This document shows, piece after piece, positions 45,924 through 57,404 of a stretch of 64,000 bases of DNA. This stretch comes from Clytia hemisphaerica (lineage: Eukaryota; Cnidaria; Hydrozoa; Leptothecata; Clytiidae), in assembly GCA_902728285.1 (NCBI GenBank), contig CACVBU010000237.1:620001-684000 (forward strand). Direction: 5' to 3'. The translations under genes and the position numbers were made by a program. How positions within the stretch are numbered: position 1 is the first letter of the stretch; the number at the start of each line of letters is the position of its first letter. The notes under the pieces are model-generated. The model saw nothing but the letters and a program-made list of their open reading frames with translations. It was not told the origin of the DNA and made no database searches.

Positions 45924-46453
45924 TATACAACCCTTAATAAACTGATACTAGCTTTGCCGTCTATATTACCAATAGTACCTTACTATATTACTATAGTACC
46001 AATCAATATGTTGCTTATCGGTGTTCCTAGTCTAAATCGCATACCACTGTAGATATACTATGAAAAACTAGTTTCGATGGAGGATGAGTAGAAGCCTATG
46101 GCGTTCCAACCAATGAATATTGAAATATTCACCATTCTCATTTTTTCTTACAAATAATTATGTTGGAATGAGGATAAATTGTATATTTTGTGTATGTATA
46201 TTCGTTAATTGATTTGTTATTTTTGCGGTCAGCTTTTTAAATGAACCACGTCATTTTTAAACAAAAAGTCACAAGATAGTCGTTTAAAAAGTTGAAGAAA
46301 AATGCTAAGCAAGTGAAATATCAATATCTCAAGTACATGCACCTTGTCAATTTTCGAAGCAACTCTATGGCGTCATTTTTGTAATGGCCTTTCAATTTGT
46401 TTCGTTCGCCGCGCTCTTACATAACTGTTTGTGCTGACTTCAGAAGGAAAGAG

Positions 46454-46489
46454 TATAAAATGCAAGACTATGGTGGAAGTCGATCAGTT
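46454..46489 (+). promoter_or_regulatory. Predicted TATA/Inr core promoter of CAP gene 1
   Basis: TATAAAA (46454-46460) lies 32 bases upstream of the A of an initiator TCAGTT (46484-46489). This is the standard spacing. The first ATG (46565) follows about 80 bases later. Confidence 0.5.
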
Positions 46490-46564
46490 TCATAAAGTAG
46501 TCTAAAGAAATCATTCATTGAAGAAACAGTTTTAATTATATTAGGTCGTTGAAATTCTTTAAAC

Positions 46565-46580
46565 ATGGATGCTAAGCAAA
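46565..46580 (+). CDS. Mini first coding exon of CAP gene 1
   Basis: ATGGATGCTAAGCAAA followed by the donor GTAAGTATTT. The single left-over base joins CA at 48128 to make a Thr codon directly before the ATG of exon 2. AAACATGG is a good start context. Confidence 0.55.
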
Positions 46581-49468
46581 GTAAGTATTTGATTTTAGCC
46601 GATTTGAAAAAAAGGAACCCGTTTCTTTCTGTTTTTTTCAGGGTATGGTATATTGGTCTCATTTAGTATCTGTCCATTATCCGACGCACGAAACTATAGA
46701 ATTCTTTAGGATTTGGTCAACGATAGCTAGATTCAAACCATTCGTTCGTTCAAAAGAAAAAGGCTGCTGTTTAGGGATGTTTGAAATATGATGAAATCTT
46801 TCGCTGTTGGAGCTCTCATAGATGGCTGTAAAGTTTGTAAAAATGTAAAAAGAACATTCTAGAAAACTCCAAGCTTGCTGTTTCTACTTTGTATAGATTA
46901 TTGATGACGTTTTTGAACAGATATTCAAGATCGTGCTATTTTGCGGGGTCAAAGTAATTAGGATTTTTTTGCGGTACAAATTTTCCTGTTTCAGCAATAA
47001 ACCTACGCCTTAAATTCACAGAGACCTTTTTTATGTTACGCTTAAAAAGTATTGACTCATATGTATTCAATATTAGCTTGTTTTTCAATTAAAATTTCTT
47101 TTGATTTCTGTCTTGACTACCAAAACTAAAGTTTTGTCCAAAACCCGTTTATCTTGGTTGGACATATTCTGTGTTGGTTGATATCCCGGAATAAAAGATT
47201 TGTTTTGATGGAAAGTTTCAAAGAATGCGGAAATTTTCATATTGAAGTCAATTTTCTTTTCCCAATCTAATTTCTACTGACTAATGTTTTTTTGATATAC
47301 GTAATATTTTGAATATTACTTTCGACTGTACTAATTCACTCCAAACTTTTATATGCATATCACAACTCATTGACGTGCAGAATTTTTTCTTTCCTTTCTA
47401 CAATGCGTAGTATCCAGTAACATACTTCGAGCCTTTACGACTTAACAATAACCTTAGTATCGACCAATAGTATAAGTCCGGTGCTGGTTATTAATTCAAT
47501 TTTGCACAGTATGGAACCCGTTACTTTTGAAAATCTCTGAATGACGCATTAGCCTGTACGTGCCTCTGGAAGAAAAAAGCTCAAAAGCTATTTTCCTATT
47601 TCAAATTTCAAAATGACGTGTTATATGTAGGTGTATAAATCCTATAAAACCTCTAGAAAATCCTTAAGAAGGCCATAAAGTACCAAATATTTGATTAAGA
47701 CATACAAGTGATTTTGAAAGGATTTTTGTTCAGGTAGGTTTATATTAGGATTACTAAGGACTTAAAATTGTGACAAGTAAAAGGGGTTTTTAAATATTGC
47801 TGGGAAAATTCGAGATTTGAGTGGTATTGAGAGAAATAATGGAACGATATGATTGTTGGATAATTCCACGACTTGTATATCATTTTCGTTTGATCCTCTA
47901 TATATCATTATCAAGAAAAATTGAAGTGAAAGTACCTAGCCACGATAGAATTATTAGAGTTTTTGAATATATTTTGCATTGCATGGTGAAGAAAAATGCA
48001 AATGTGTTTTGATCCGGAGATTATGAAATGACATAGGGAGCACCTTGCGTTTTTGAATTTGATTTTCTTTTTGGATCTAATCAATATTCTTCTTTGTTAA
48101 CATATTGACAATTTTTTTTTATTGTAGCAATGGCCGACTTCAAGAACGACATTCTTAAAACACACAACACATACCGTAAAACACATCGATCCAACCCTCT
48201 CAAATGGTCCAATAAGCTTCAAGCCAACGCCCAAAGATGGGCGGATAAACTAGCAAAGAAGGGATATCTCCAGCATGAAAACCAGTCAGAAGAGGGAGAA
48301 AATATCGCTTGTATGAAGGGAGCAGAGCTGACTGGTGAACGAGCTGCAACCATGTGGTACGATGAAGTCAAATATTATGATTACAGTAAACCAACATTCA
48401 GCTCCAAGACAGGACATTTTACACAGGTATGCAGATTTTCATTTCTCTAATTACAAGCACGACGTACCGGGTACGGCAGTCCGTCGGCCACCGTACCAGA
48501 TTTTCACGAAAAATCCTAAAATTATCCTCTTCTGTCGGAAAAATCGCTTAAACTCCTCATTCTCCGTACCAGATTTAAAAAGCTTCCGTTGTGCCTGCTA
48601 ATTATAATATTCATGAAAATATTTTCATAAGCCATAAGAAAAGAGGACCAAATGTCGCTTCCAGATATATTTTTACCCAAAATTATAATTTTGGCTTGTA
48701 CTGTTTGTGTCACTTTTAAACCTTTTGGGGAGAAAGTTGACAGAGTCCAAGTTTCTCTGAGTACGACATTGCTGTTAAAAATATACCTATCCTAGTTCCT
48801 GAGATTTCTGACAGATCTTAAGCAGTGGAAATATTGTAATATTCTTTTTCTGCTCTATCTAGCTTGTATGGAACGGATCAACTGAGCTTGGTGTAGGCCG
48901 CGCGACCGCTTCAAACGGTATGCAATTTGTCGTCGCTCGATATAATCCACCCGGAAACATCCTTGGAAAATTCCCAGACAACGTCTTTTCATCAAACGGT
49001 AAACCGCCACCAACGACGTCAAGCAACAATAGCAACAATAACCGGACGACAAGAAACAAGCCTGAAAAACGGCAACAACAACCATCCAGTGATAAACAAA
49101 GTACGTATCTTGATGAAATATCTAAGGGGCTCATAAAAATGAAAGTCAAACCTACGGGTGGACTAGCTCCACAGAAGCCAACCAGTTCCACACCTAGAAA
49201 TGGATTAGTGTTGCAACCACGGCAACCTGTTTCCGTTTCACTACCGACGACTGGTTTGGTAGTTCACCAACAAAAAGCTACTACTTCCACTCCCGTACCA
49301 AAGGGTGGATTAATAGTTCATCAGTATACAACGACGACCGCTACTTCAGGCCCTAAAAGCAGCCTAATGGCTCATCAGCGCCACGAAGCTGGTCCTATTT
49401 CTGTCACCATTAAGACAGAACGTAGAGAGGAGATAAGCTTCTTTCGAAGAATTTCACACGGGGGATAG
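46565..49468 (+). CDS. GAPR-1-like CAP-domain protein with low-complexity tail (three coding exons)
   Basis: Proposed exons: 46565-46580 (five codons plus one base, donor GTAAGT), 48128-48426 and 48863-49468. The frame is kept across both introns, giving about 306 residues. If the mini-exon is not used, translation can start at ATG 48130 (300 residues). The CAP domain (about residues 8-146) is of the non-secreted GAPR-1 type: no signal peptide, few cysteines. It has the CAP1 signature [17 protein letters not shown] across the second junction and CAP2-like YNPPGNI. The conserved cavity residues are present: His in LQHEN, Glu in GENIA, Glu in WYDEVKYY, His in GHFTQ. After the domain comes an Asn/Thr/Gln-rich stretch, then five spaced GL(V/I)VHQ-like motifs, and a basic end with a SUMO-like IKTE. 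GAPR-1 proteins bind membranes at the Golgi; a similar site is inferred. Confidence 0.8.
48128..48426 (+). CDS. CAP gene 1, exon 2
   Basis: Acceptor TTTTTATTGTAG at 48127, donor CAG|GTATGC at 48427. Encodes the first two thirds of the CAP domain, from [18 protein letters not shown] to GHFTQ. Confidence 0.85.
48863..49468 (+). CDS. CAP gene 1, exon 3 (end of CAP domain and tail)
   Basis: Acceptor TCTATCTAG at 48862, phase 0. Starts [14 protein letters not shown], ends with a stop at 49466-49468. Most of the exon is the low-complexity tail. Confidence 0.8.
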   Translation, partial: LVWNGSTELGVGRATASNGMQFVVARYNPPGNILGKFPDNVFSSNGKPPPTTSSNNSNNNRTTRNKPEKRQQQPSSDKQSTYLDEISKGLIKMKVKPTGGLAPQKPTSSTPRNGLVLQPRQPVSVSLPTTGLVVHQQKATTSTPVPKGGLIVHQYTTTTATSGPKSSLMAHQRHEAGPISVTIKTERREEISFFRRISHGG

Positions 49469-50888
49469 AATGCTTTTACATTGTTTTTAATAGTTAGTTA
49501 TTATATCCAATGCGTTTCAAAGCGAAGGCTAGAAGCGAATCTTCAATCTTTCCCAATCAAGAAAAAGCGGAGCCAATCTAGTACTTTATTTTGTTTTCGT
49601 TTTTAACATTTTTCAAAATTTGCAATAGTAATGCTTTCAAGCAAGTAGTTTTAGATTATATTAACCTATCCTACCTGTATATATGTTAACTTGACCATGG
49701 GATGTGACCAAACTTTCTATGTTTTTTTAATCTGGACGATCTTTATGTGAAAATTTGTTAACGCTCTAACAGAGTTACTTGGACTTGGACATTACTTATT
49801 TTATAATTTATTAACAAAATCTTTCATTGTCTTGTCTTATATAAATACCCGTGAAAACTTTTTAACCGTTGTTTTCGCCCCTTGTTTGTACTATAGTTTG
49901 TAATATTTTTATGTTGTACATATAACAATGTATATTTGAATTTTTTTTGAGATATTTATCTTACGAAACATTTACGCTTCTGCAATATTTTTTTTACTTG
50001 AGAATTTTAAAACTGACTGTTAAAACTATACTGCTGACAACCAGTACCTCATAGAACTGTAACTGAAAAAACATAAAACAAAAACCATCTTTGAAATAAG
50101 ACAGTTTCTGACCACACCCGTTTGATTTGACAACACAATACCATACAACATGCTATTCCGATCTTAGAGTATGTACAACATGCCTAGTTTCAGCCTCGAA
50201 AATTACTTGAATGAATAAACCATAATTTTGGCAAAACTGTTTCAGCTCTCATTATTTTTAAGAAAATGTTCTATTGAAAACTAAATTTGAACCAATAAAT
50301 TAGGCCGAAAATTGGGAAGTTTAAACACATTAGATATTATGGAATAATTCGTTACAATTTTTTGAAATTTTAATACAAAGGAATTTAAAAAAAGAAAATT
50401 ACACAAAACTTTTTAACAGTTCAGCTTGTATGCTTATAAATTCTCCTTCCCCAAATCTCAGCTATAATCTCACTGATTATAATTGTTATGCTTATAAATG
50501 TGTTTTTGGTTCTCCAGTCTTCAAAGAACACAGTTTTTCATACCTACTTTTTATTTAATTTGAACAAATTCTGAATCGCCCCTAAATACAGAGACACGTT
50601 CTTCGACGTTTTAACATTTTAACAGAGGTTTTATTTAACAAAGTTCATGGTCTAATGAGGTTACTTTATTGACAGCAGACTTTGACTTTAACGATATTTA
50701 GATCAAGAATTACTTAACGTGAATAACTTTGTTTAAAATACTAATTTTTTTTCAGCTTATCCGAGATTTCTAAATATATGTATTAGATTTTCAAGGGATT
50801 TTCAACTCACTGACATTCCCAGAAGGAATGCTTAAGAACTGTGACTTTTACTAATTTCGAGTCTCCAAAGACGCAATAACTTAATCAA
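49469..50888. other. 3' UTR and spacer between the CAP genes
   Basis: The first canonical AATAAA after the stop is at 50214-50219, so the 3' UTR may be about 770 bases. I looked here for a first exon of CAP gene 2 (ATG close to a GTAAG/GTATG donor) and found none convincing. Confidence 0.4.
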
Positions 50889-51024
50889 AACGATTTTTTA
50901 TAAGAACAGACTATATAAGAACATAAGGCTTCGATGGCCAAAATGTTAAGTACAAGTTAAGAACATTTTTAGGCTTTAAGAAAAAACTTCAAAAATTTTG
51001 GATGTTCTTATTAAAAAAACCGTG
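50889..51024. mobile_element. TATAAGAAC-family MITE, internally deleted, next to a CAP exon
   Basis: TTTTTTATAAGAACAGAC at the left, GTTCTTATTAAAAAAACCGTG then TA at the right. It ends 34 bases before the first base of the CAP gene 2 exon, so it lies in or at the upstream intron. Confidence 0.7.
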
Positions 51025-51058
51025 TATTTCAATAAAACGTTTACTCTATCTATTTTAG

Positions 51059-52027
51059 CTGACAAAGATTTCAAGAATGCTGTCTTACGTACGCATAACC
51101 AATTACGTAAGCATCACGGCTCAGGCCCACTACGTTGGAACAGTTCTCTGGCTAGCCAAGCGTTAAGTGCGGCACAAGAGGCGGCTGAAACCAACACTCT
51201 ACGCTCAGTGGATAACAACAAAGTGGGTCAAAATATGGCAGCGATTTCCGGAGCTGAATTAACGGGTGAAAAAGTTTCCAACATGTGGTATGATGAGGAA
51301 AAGAAATATAATTATAGAGAAGCCAAATTCAGTTCAAGTACAGGTAATGAGCTTTTTTATAAGAATCAGTAAACTTTGACTGGCCCTCCTTTGTTCTTAT
51401 TTTTCTTTATCTTTATCTTGAAGTACAGTGGAGTGTCTTTAACATAAACACGCACAAGGAACACTTTTTCGAGTAATGGAAATTTCAAATTATGGAGTAA
51501 GGCTAAGGCATTAGCTGAAGGGACCATAAAAATTGTTCGAGATAAGGAGACATTCGAGTTAAGGAGACATTCGAGTTATGGAGGTTTGAATTAAAGAGAC
51601 TTAACTTAATTCTTGAATACAGTGGAACCTGTCTAAAGCGGAAATTGTATAAAGCGGATATTTTTTTAGGACGGGTACTTTCACACTCTCCTTGAGACGG
51701 TATATTTTAAGGTCAATCTCTCGTGAAAGGTTTTGACATGGCTGGAAAGATTCTACATACTTTTAAGGTTAAAGATATTTACCAAAACTGTATTGAAATA
51801 TTTCTTCTTTTGTATTTCCAGGAAGTTTCACACAACTTGTTTGGAAAGGGACAACCGATCTTGGTGTGGGTAGAGCTTTCGGACCTAACGGACAAACGTA
51901 TGTTGTAGCTTTATACCAACCAGCGGGAAATGTTAGAGGACTTTACAGTGAAAACGTTTTACAATCACGTGGTACGAGGCCTGGGTCCAAGAAAGAGGAT
52001 CAAGGGTGTGGCTGTGCCATCATGTAA
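51059..52027 (+). CDS. GAPR-1-like CAP protein with degenerate cavity and CaaX end (5' exon missing)
   Basis: Two exons: 51059-51343 (acceptor CTATTTTAG, donor G|GTAATG) and 51822-52027 (acceptor TATTTCCAG), in frame, about 162 residues plus an unplaced start. The order of CAP motifs is normal: KDFKNAVLRTHNQLRKHHG, GAELTGEKVSNMWYDEE, SFTQLVWKGTTDLGVGRA, YQPAGNV. Three of the four conserved CAP cavity residues are replaced: LQHEN of gene 1 is LRSVD here, GENIA is GQNMA, and GHFTQ is GSFTQ. Only the Glu in WYDEE remains. The C-terminus is GCGCAIM, a CaaX box (CAIM) that predicts farnesylation, with another Cys two residues earlier. A membrane-tethered, non-catalytic CAP is inferred. The first exon is phase 1, compatible with 46565-46580. 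Confidence 0.75.
51426..51604. mobile_element. Pogo/Tigger-like MITE in the CAP gene 2 intron
   Basis: CAGTGGAGTGTCTTTAAC at the left and GAATTAAAGAGACTTAACTT at the right, with repeated ATTCGAGTTA. A second pogo-like end (CAGTGGAACCTGTCTAAAGC) starts at 51620 but has no visible partner. Confidence 0.55.
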
Positions 52028-52801
52028 CACCTTCCAAATCAAAGATAATCTGATGTTTTGCTGACTAATAGGAAAAATTATTTTCAAAATGGGGACAGCT
52101 AAAAGTATGGCGATTCCTTCAAATGACAATCGCCTTAAGTAGGCGTTCACTTTAAATGGCGGATAGCTGCCAAAAGTTTACTTGAAATAGACGGCCATGA
52201 TAGATATCGTTAAGAAAATATGATATTCTTTGAATTTGGGTAGAACAAAGTTCATTTTTGATGAATATTCTGAAGACTGTCAAATAACTCGACTCTCAAG
52301 GTTGATTTAACCGGCAGGGAAACGTTTTTCTAGCGTTACTTTGGCTAAGGGACTAAACTTGCTTGATTTATCCTTTTTTTTATCCACCATTATTGCTATG
52401 AACTGTATATGTATATCCAAATGTCAGAAAATTTTACAAACGATCTAAAATTTTATGCTGGTTCTTAAAAATTTAGTTTAGTTTTATGCATACAGTATAA
52501 CCTTTTCTTTGAAAATTCATTAATATTAATAAAATTGAAAACATTTTTTGATTTATGATTTGATTTATAAATTAACGGCTAATTTTATAGCTAATGTTCT
52601 TAAGTCTGATAATTTTTGTAGATATTATGATTTTTTCCGGAGAAAGTTAATTTTCACGGAACCTTTTTGTATATTTTATTTATAGTTGATGATTTTTTGG
52701 GATAATAAATCAGTTATGATTATATTCTAATGTTTTCAAATTAAAAAAAATGGTACTCAATGAGAACGACATGTATTGAACACTGAGTATCAAAGACCGA
52801 G
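52028..52801. other. 3' UTR of CAP gene 2 and spacer
   Basis: AATAAA at 52528-52533 is a plausible poly(A) signal. No other feature is seen. Confidence 0.4.
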
Positions 52802-52889
52802 TTTTCAAAGATATCAACCTCTGACGACCAATTATAGAAATTTTATCGCACATGCGTCAATCTAATCACTGTAGAAAGAATCAAAGATG
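52802..52889. repeat. Dispersed ~90-bp repeat, copy 1
   Basis: ATATCAACCTCTGACGACCA... to GTAGAAAGAATCAAAGATGA matches 61858-61940 with few mismatches, same orientation. Confidence 0.75.
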
Positions 52890-53030
52890 AAAATTGATTT
52901 TAGCATGCGATTTTCACGGTACTCTCATCGAATATTGAAAAAATTCTAAATTTTCTAACTGGATTCTTTTACATTATACTCAATAGAATTAGAAAGCCTA
53001 GAGCGTTTTAGCTCGCTGACATGGTTAATA

Positions 53031-53206
53031 CACCCCTGTGTCACAGACCCACTGGAAAAGTTCGGGTCCCCGGTGGGAAAAATACCCTAGAATTTCAACC
53101 CCACTGAGAAATTAACTTTGATTTCATCCCCATTCAAAATTCATTGTTTAGAAATTGCACTCCAAAACCAACCCAAAAGTTTCACCGGAGGTGTGAGACA
53201 GGGGTG
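53031..53206. mobile_element. hAT-like MITE, CACCCCTGTGTCACAGACCC subfamily
   Basis: Inverted ends CACCCCTGTGTCACAGACCC / GTGAGACAGGGGTG; 176 bp. The flanking octamers are only partly alike. Confidence 0.65.
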
Positions 53207-53339
53207 TGTTATTGATAGCTCTAAAGAATTCGTGGAATGGCTTGTTCATTCATTATAAGTGGAGCTGAATGATACAGGGATATTAGTAGCTTCTAAAACT
53301 CGAAAACTCCTGGAGAACACAATTACCTTTTAGTTTTTT

Positions 53340-54157
53340 TAGTTTATTTTTCTTTATAATATAGGTTACACGGTACACTAACGAACAAATTTAAGACTAA
53401 ACACTACTGACAAAAAAATAATAGCCTTATCCCCCCGCCCGAGGCACTGAGATATCGCCAGAGGTACAAGGCTACATGAAAGAAAAAAAAGTTTTTGTTA
53501 ATAAAATTAATCAAAAAAAAATTTAAGGATAGATGGAAAAGGTTAGCTATGATTGTTTGAGATTAAAATAGTTTAAAATAGTGCCCCACTGAACCTACCG
53601 GTTTCATGCATAAAAGTAACCAAAGAACAAAGAATTGCTTGGTTTAGAAGTGAAGTTCACCATCAATATCACCATATAATAAAAGCCGACAAAATTTAGA
53701 GGGATTAAGTGGGAAAAAATTTATGCCTAAGGTATGAAGCTTGTTGAATAAAGATTGTCTTTCATGGGAATATATAGAGCAATGCAAAATAAAGTGTTGT
53801 GAATTTTCAACAGAGTTTGTCCAACAACCACAGAAAGGTTCTAAAGTATCACGAAAACTAAACTTGTGCTTATCGAGATGATTGAATCCAACACGAAGCC
53901 TATTGAGAAGGAGAACACCTTTATTGTCAGGGACATCGAAAACATGACACTGATTGGGTCTCAAGAATTTATAAATAGCTTTCTTAAAGGTTTTTATGGA
54001 AGGTAGATTTCTTATATCATCGTCCAGGGTATTCCACTGAGATATGCAGTAGGGAACGAAAGTGTTTCGGAAACGTTCAGTCCGTATATTAAGAGGATAA
54101 ATAGGATTTCTTGTTCTTAGAGCTATGGGCGTTGTAAGCCTTGCTGGTTAGTTTCGG
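53340..54157 (-). mobile_element. 3' end of a non-LTR retrotransposon (LINE)
   Basis: An open minus-strand frame from about 54157 to the stop at 53644 encodes the C-terminal region of a LINE reverse-transcriptase polyprotein. It shows RTRNPIYPLNIRTERFRNTF, CISQWNTLDDDIRNL, then LLNRLRVGFNHLDKHKF, a CGCW...HFILHC zinc-finger-like block and FCRLLLYG. These match LINE C-termini. The rest of the RT is absent. 53340-53643 is probably its 3' UTR. The upstream side ends in a stop near 54158, so the copy is 5'-truncated. Confidence 0.8.
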
Positions 54158-54461
54158 AGGTTACAAAGCTGATCGCTGTCTTTTTTCACTCTTTCTGGTC
54201 ACGTTTAATACAAATGTACTAATTTTACGATTTGGAGACGAATTCACCTTTGATATGATAGGATAGGGATTCGCGGGTATTTCCCACATAGCATATTTGT
54301 GTCAAGCTCCATGTGATTAGCATCGATTTAACAAACATTTCAAGATGGTGTCATCTTCAGCTTTCAGCTACAACTGAAACGAAAAAAATTAATTTCGATC
54401 ACAGTAGAGTCATTGGGTTCAGTTTATGCAAAATGTTCTCTAACCTTAAACAATTTTTGTT

Positions 54462-54570
54462 CATAAGAACGTCTAAAATTTTGAAGCCTTCGAATGTTTT
54501 AAACTTTTTGAGCTTTAAGATTAGGAATATTTCTACATTCATCATTTCAGTATTTTTGTGCATTTTCTTA
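54462..54570 (-). mobile_element. TATAAGAAC-family MITE fragment
   Basis: CATAAGAACGTCTAAAATTT-TGAAGCCTTCG and the AGCTTTAAG block match the family in reverse. The fragment is cut by the next element. Confidence 0.55.
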
Positions 54571-54576
54571 AGAAGT

Positions 54577-54851
54577 AAAACCCACTGGAAAAATTGGCCA
54601 AAATATCGTTTCCAGTGGAAAACTATCCTCCAATCTTTTTCCACACTGAAAATAATCAAATAAACCAAACCTCACTACAAAGTATTATGCCATTTTTCTC
54701 ATCCCCGCCACTGAATTTTCTGACTTTGAAACAAAATAATTGAAATCCCCGTCATAAAAAATATAAGAATATCAATCTTCATCGAGTTTTAATCCGTTAT
54801 TTTTATCCCCGCTGGCTGAAAAAGACCTACCAGGTCTCTGGGAAGGGGGTG
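54577..54851. mobile_element. hAT-like MITE of the 28557 family, left end truncated
   Basis: CCCACTGGAAAAATTGGCCA to ACCAGGTCTCTGGGAAGGGG-GTG. It adjoins and probably interrupted the preceding MITE. Confidence 0.65.
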
Positions 54852-57404
54852 TATCATGCAAATCTCATACAAATATTGCCCAAATTTTGTCCGGTTATAG
54901 CAGAGAAACTTTTAAACTTAAAGTTTCGAAGGGACTAAAGGTCATTTTCCCAAAAAAAATGATGATTATTATCTTTCTTACACATGATTTCGAAGAAATT
55001 TGAAACTGTTCTTTTCAAAATTTTATCATATCCCCGACAGTGACGTCAAAAGGTGTAGGGAAGCTGTAAAAATCTGTTCAAACTTCAAATTTGAAACAAA
55101 GTACATATATAAATTTAATTAAATTATCTATCTGGTATGATGATGAGAGTAAAAAGAGAAAAAGATTTAGAAGCTTTATCTTATTCATCAAAATTTTTCC
55201 GACACATTTTGATGATAAAAATCTGCTTAGTAAGTAATGACGTCATTCTAATATTTAATATAAATTCAAGAAATCATTGGTGTACATTTTTCAACATGGT
55301 GGCTCCGTTTCATACAGAATCGGTCCCTAAGATTTTGTTGTTACGATTTCTTTAATATGTTTTATCGATCTAAGAAATAGCAGTGTCACTGTAAGCAATC
55401 TTTATCATCTGAAATGAAATAAAAATCTCATGCTTTTAGTCTTAATTTGTTCGTAGGTTTTCAACCTGATATTAGCAATGTTGCTTTTCATTCAATCAAT
55501 GGTGACAATGACAATTTTTCGATAGCGGTACAATATTTTTTGGCATTTTTGCGATTTGATGGGAAAAAGTTGACGTGATGGTGCGATGATGGGATAGTCA
55601 TAGGCATAGTCTTTTGCTTGTGTAATATGATAGTATAGTTGAATGATTGATCTGAATTCTCTCATGGTTTCGAGGAGGTTTAGATACGTTGAAAATTCAA
55701 TCCTAATTATTTCATCCTCCTATGTGATAGAATTACTTGACGTCGGTCTTGACGTTTCGTGTTAGATGGGTTGATTTGGCAAGAGCAATGCTTACTTTGC
55801 CAGATTAAAGAACAAAAATACTTAAGTGAAACTGTACCCTAGTTTTTTATAGTGGTCAAGATCTTGGGGAATGCGCAATTGCATTTAAGTCGAATAAACT
55901 TGGAAGTCAGAATTGCGTTATTTCTTGAGACAAAGGGATATTGCATTGTACGCAAGTCAAAATTTCATAAGTGATCTGTCCAAACTAATGATTGAAATTT
56001 GATCAAATTTCTAAGTATGAGCTATCAAATCAAACATTATATATCATAAAAGTCAACAAATCTCTATTAGAAATGACGTGCAGGGGAATTTATGAATATT
56101 TTTCAAAATATGATTGACTTTGATAAATAAACAGAGAACATTGATTTAAAACCCACGTTTTTGTTTCTCCTACTGAATTCATTTATAAATGCTGATGAGG
56201 TATTATTGCAAATAGATCTTGTTACTCTGATCCTGGTTTTTTGTTATGTAAGCTTGAAGAGACATATGTGGTGGCTACAAGAGTATTTAATGTGACTAAT
56301 GCACTGTTTTTAGAGTTTGGCAACACAATGATAATGATTTATTCTTCACCTGCTTTACCAGTGTTTGAACAGCTTAACAGGAACTGAAACTGGTAATATC
56401 TATTGTAAAGTATATTCCTGGTGAGAAATCCTGTTACAAAAGTTGTGAGTCGTAAGTGAGTTCAATTAAATAATAGACAGCTTCAGGCTTTTGAGACATT
56501 AACTCTTTAGGAGTAAGGAATAACAAGTTTTACACTGGAAACATATCCATTTACTACTTAGACTAGAGTCTACTTCTGACCGCTGAACTTTGTTTTTTTG
56601 ATGATTTTGATGGCGAGTCCAGTGAAGACTAGAGGATATCGTCATCTTGATTTTTTTTTCAAAACAATAAAATATATTCTAAAATCCTATCAAAGCTATG
56701 AAAAGATAATAAAAACTCAAAAATACCTCCAAACTTTGATCCCTTGGTCAGAGTTTTCTGTTTGTTTTTCGCTAAAAAGGGACTGGACCTAGTGGCATGT
56801 ATTTGCCAACACCTCAAGCAAAGCTAAAAAATGGAGTCTGCCAAATTACGCCGGGCCGCTTATCAGCGCCAATCAGGCTATCAAAAAGCTAAAAGTGGCT
56901 CCCGGGCTATGTACTACAACGAAACCTTGTTTGTAAGTGCAGTCTGGAATTGATGAAGTCAGCACGAGTTATATTTTGAAGATACTAATTTTTATCATGT
57001 TAAGTGGTTGCATGACAGGTTACAATTATTGTATTGATGATTTCATAACATGGAAATCGGTAAATAACATAATTTCAATGATAATAAAGAGATTATGGAG
57101 TGGAATTCTGTCAATGGCTTAGTTAAATTTGCTTCCATGGAAACAGAGAAAATTCATATTTAGATAATCAGAGACTTAAATTCAAAAGAAGCTTCAGAAA
57201 GACTTTACAAAACATTTGCCTTAGTTGATTATGATAAGCCCCTTTTAACATTATCAAATTCTCCTCTGAGTTTGAAAATTATTTATGTTGAAAGTTTGTT
57301 TGTATGTGAAGGACCTTTTAGTGAGGTATAGTAGACGATTTTTAACCTGTTTGGTCTCGTATTCGAAGGTTTTTACTTGAATGGGCTTTTCCAGAAATAG
57401 TCCG
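54852..57404. other. Spacer with one dispersed repeat
   Basis: 56850-56930 is the second copy of the 16915-17010 repeat. Short ORFs carry no motif. Confidence 0.4.

Noticed and set aside
48855..49191. Minus-strand ORFs over CAP gene 1 exon 3, with hydrophobic stretches
   Set aside because: Antisense of the low-complexity tail; CAP splice structure explains the plus strand.
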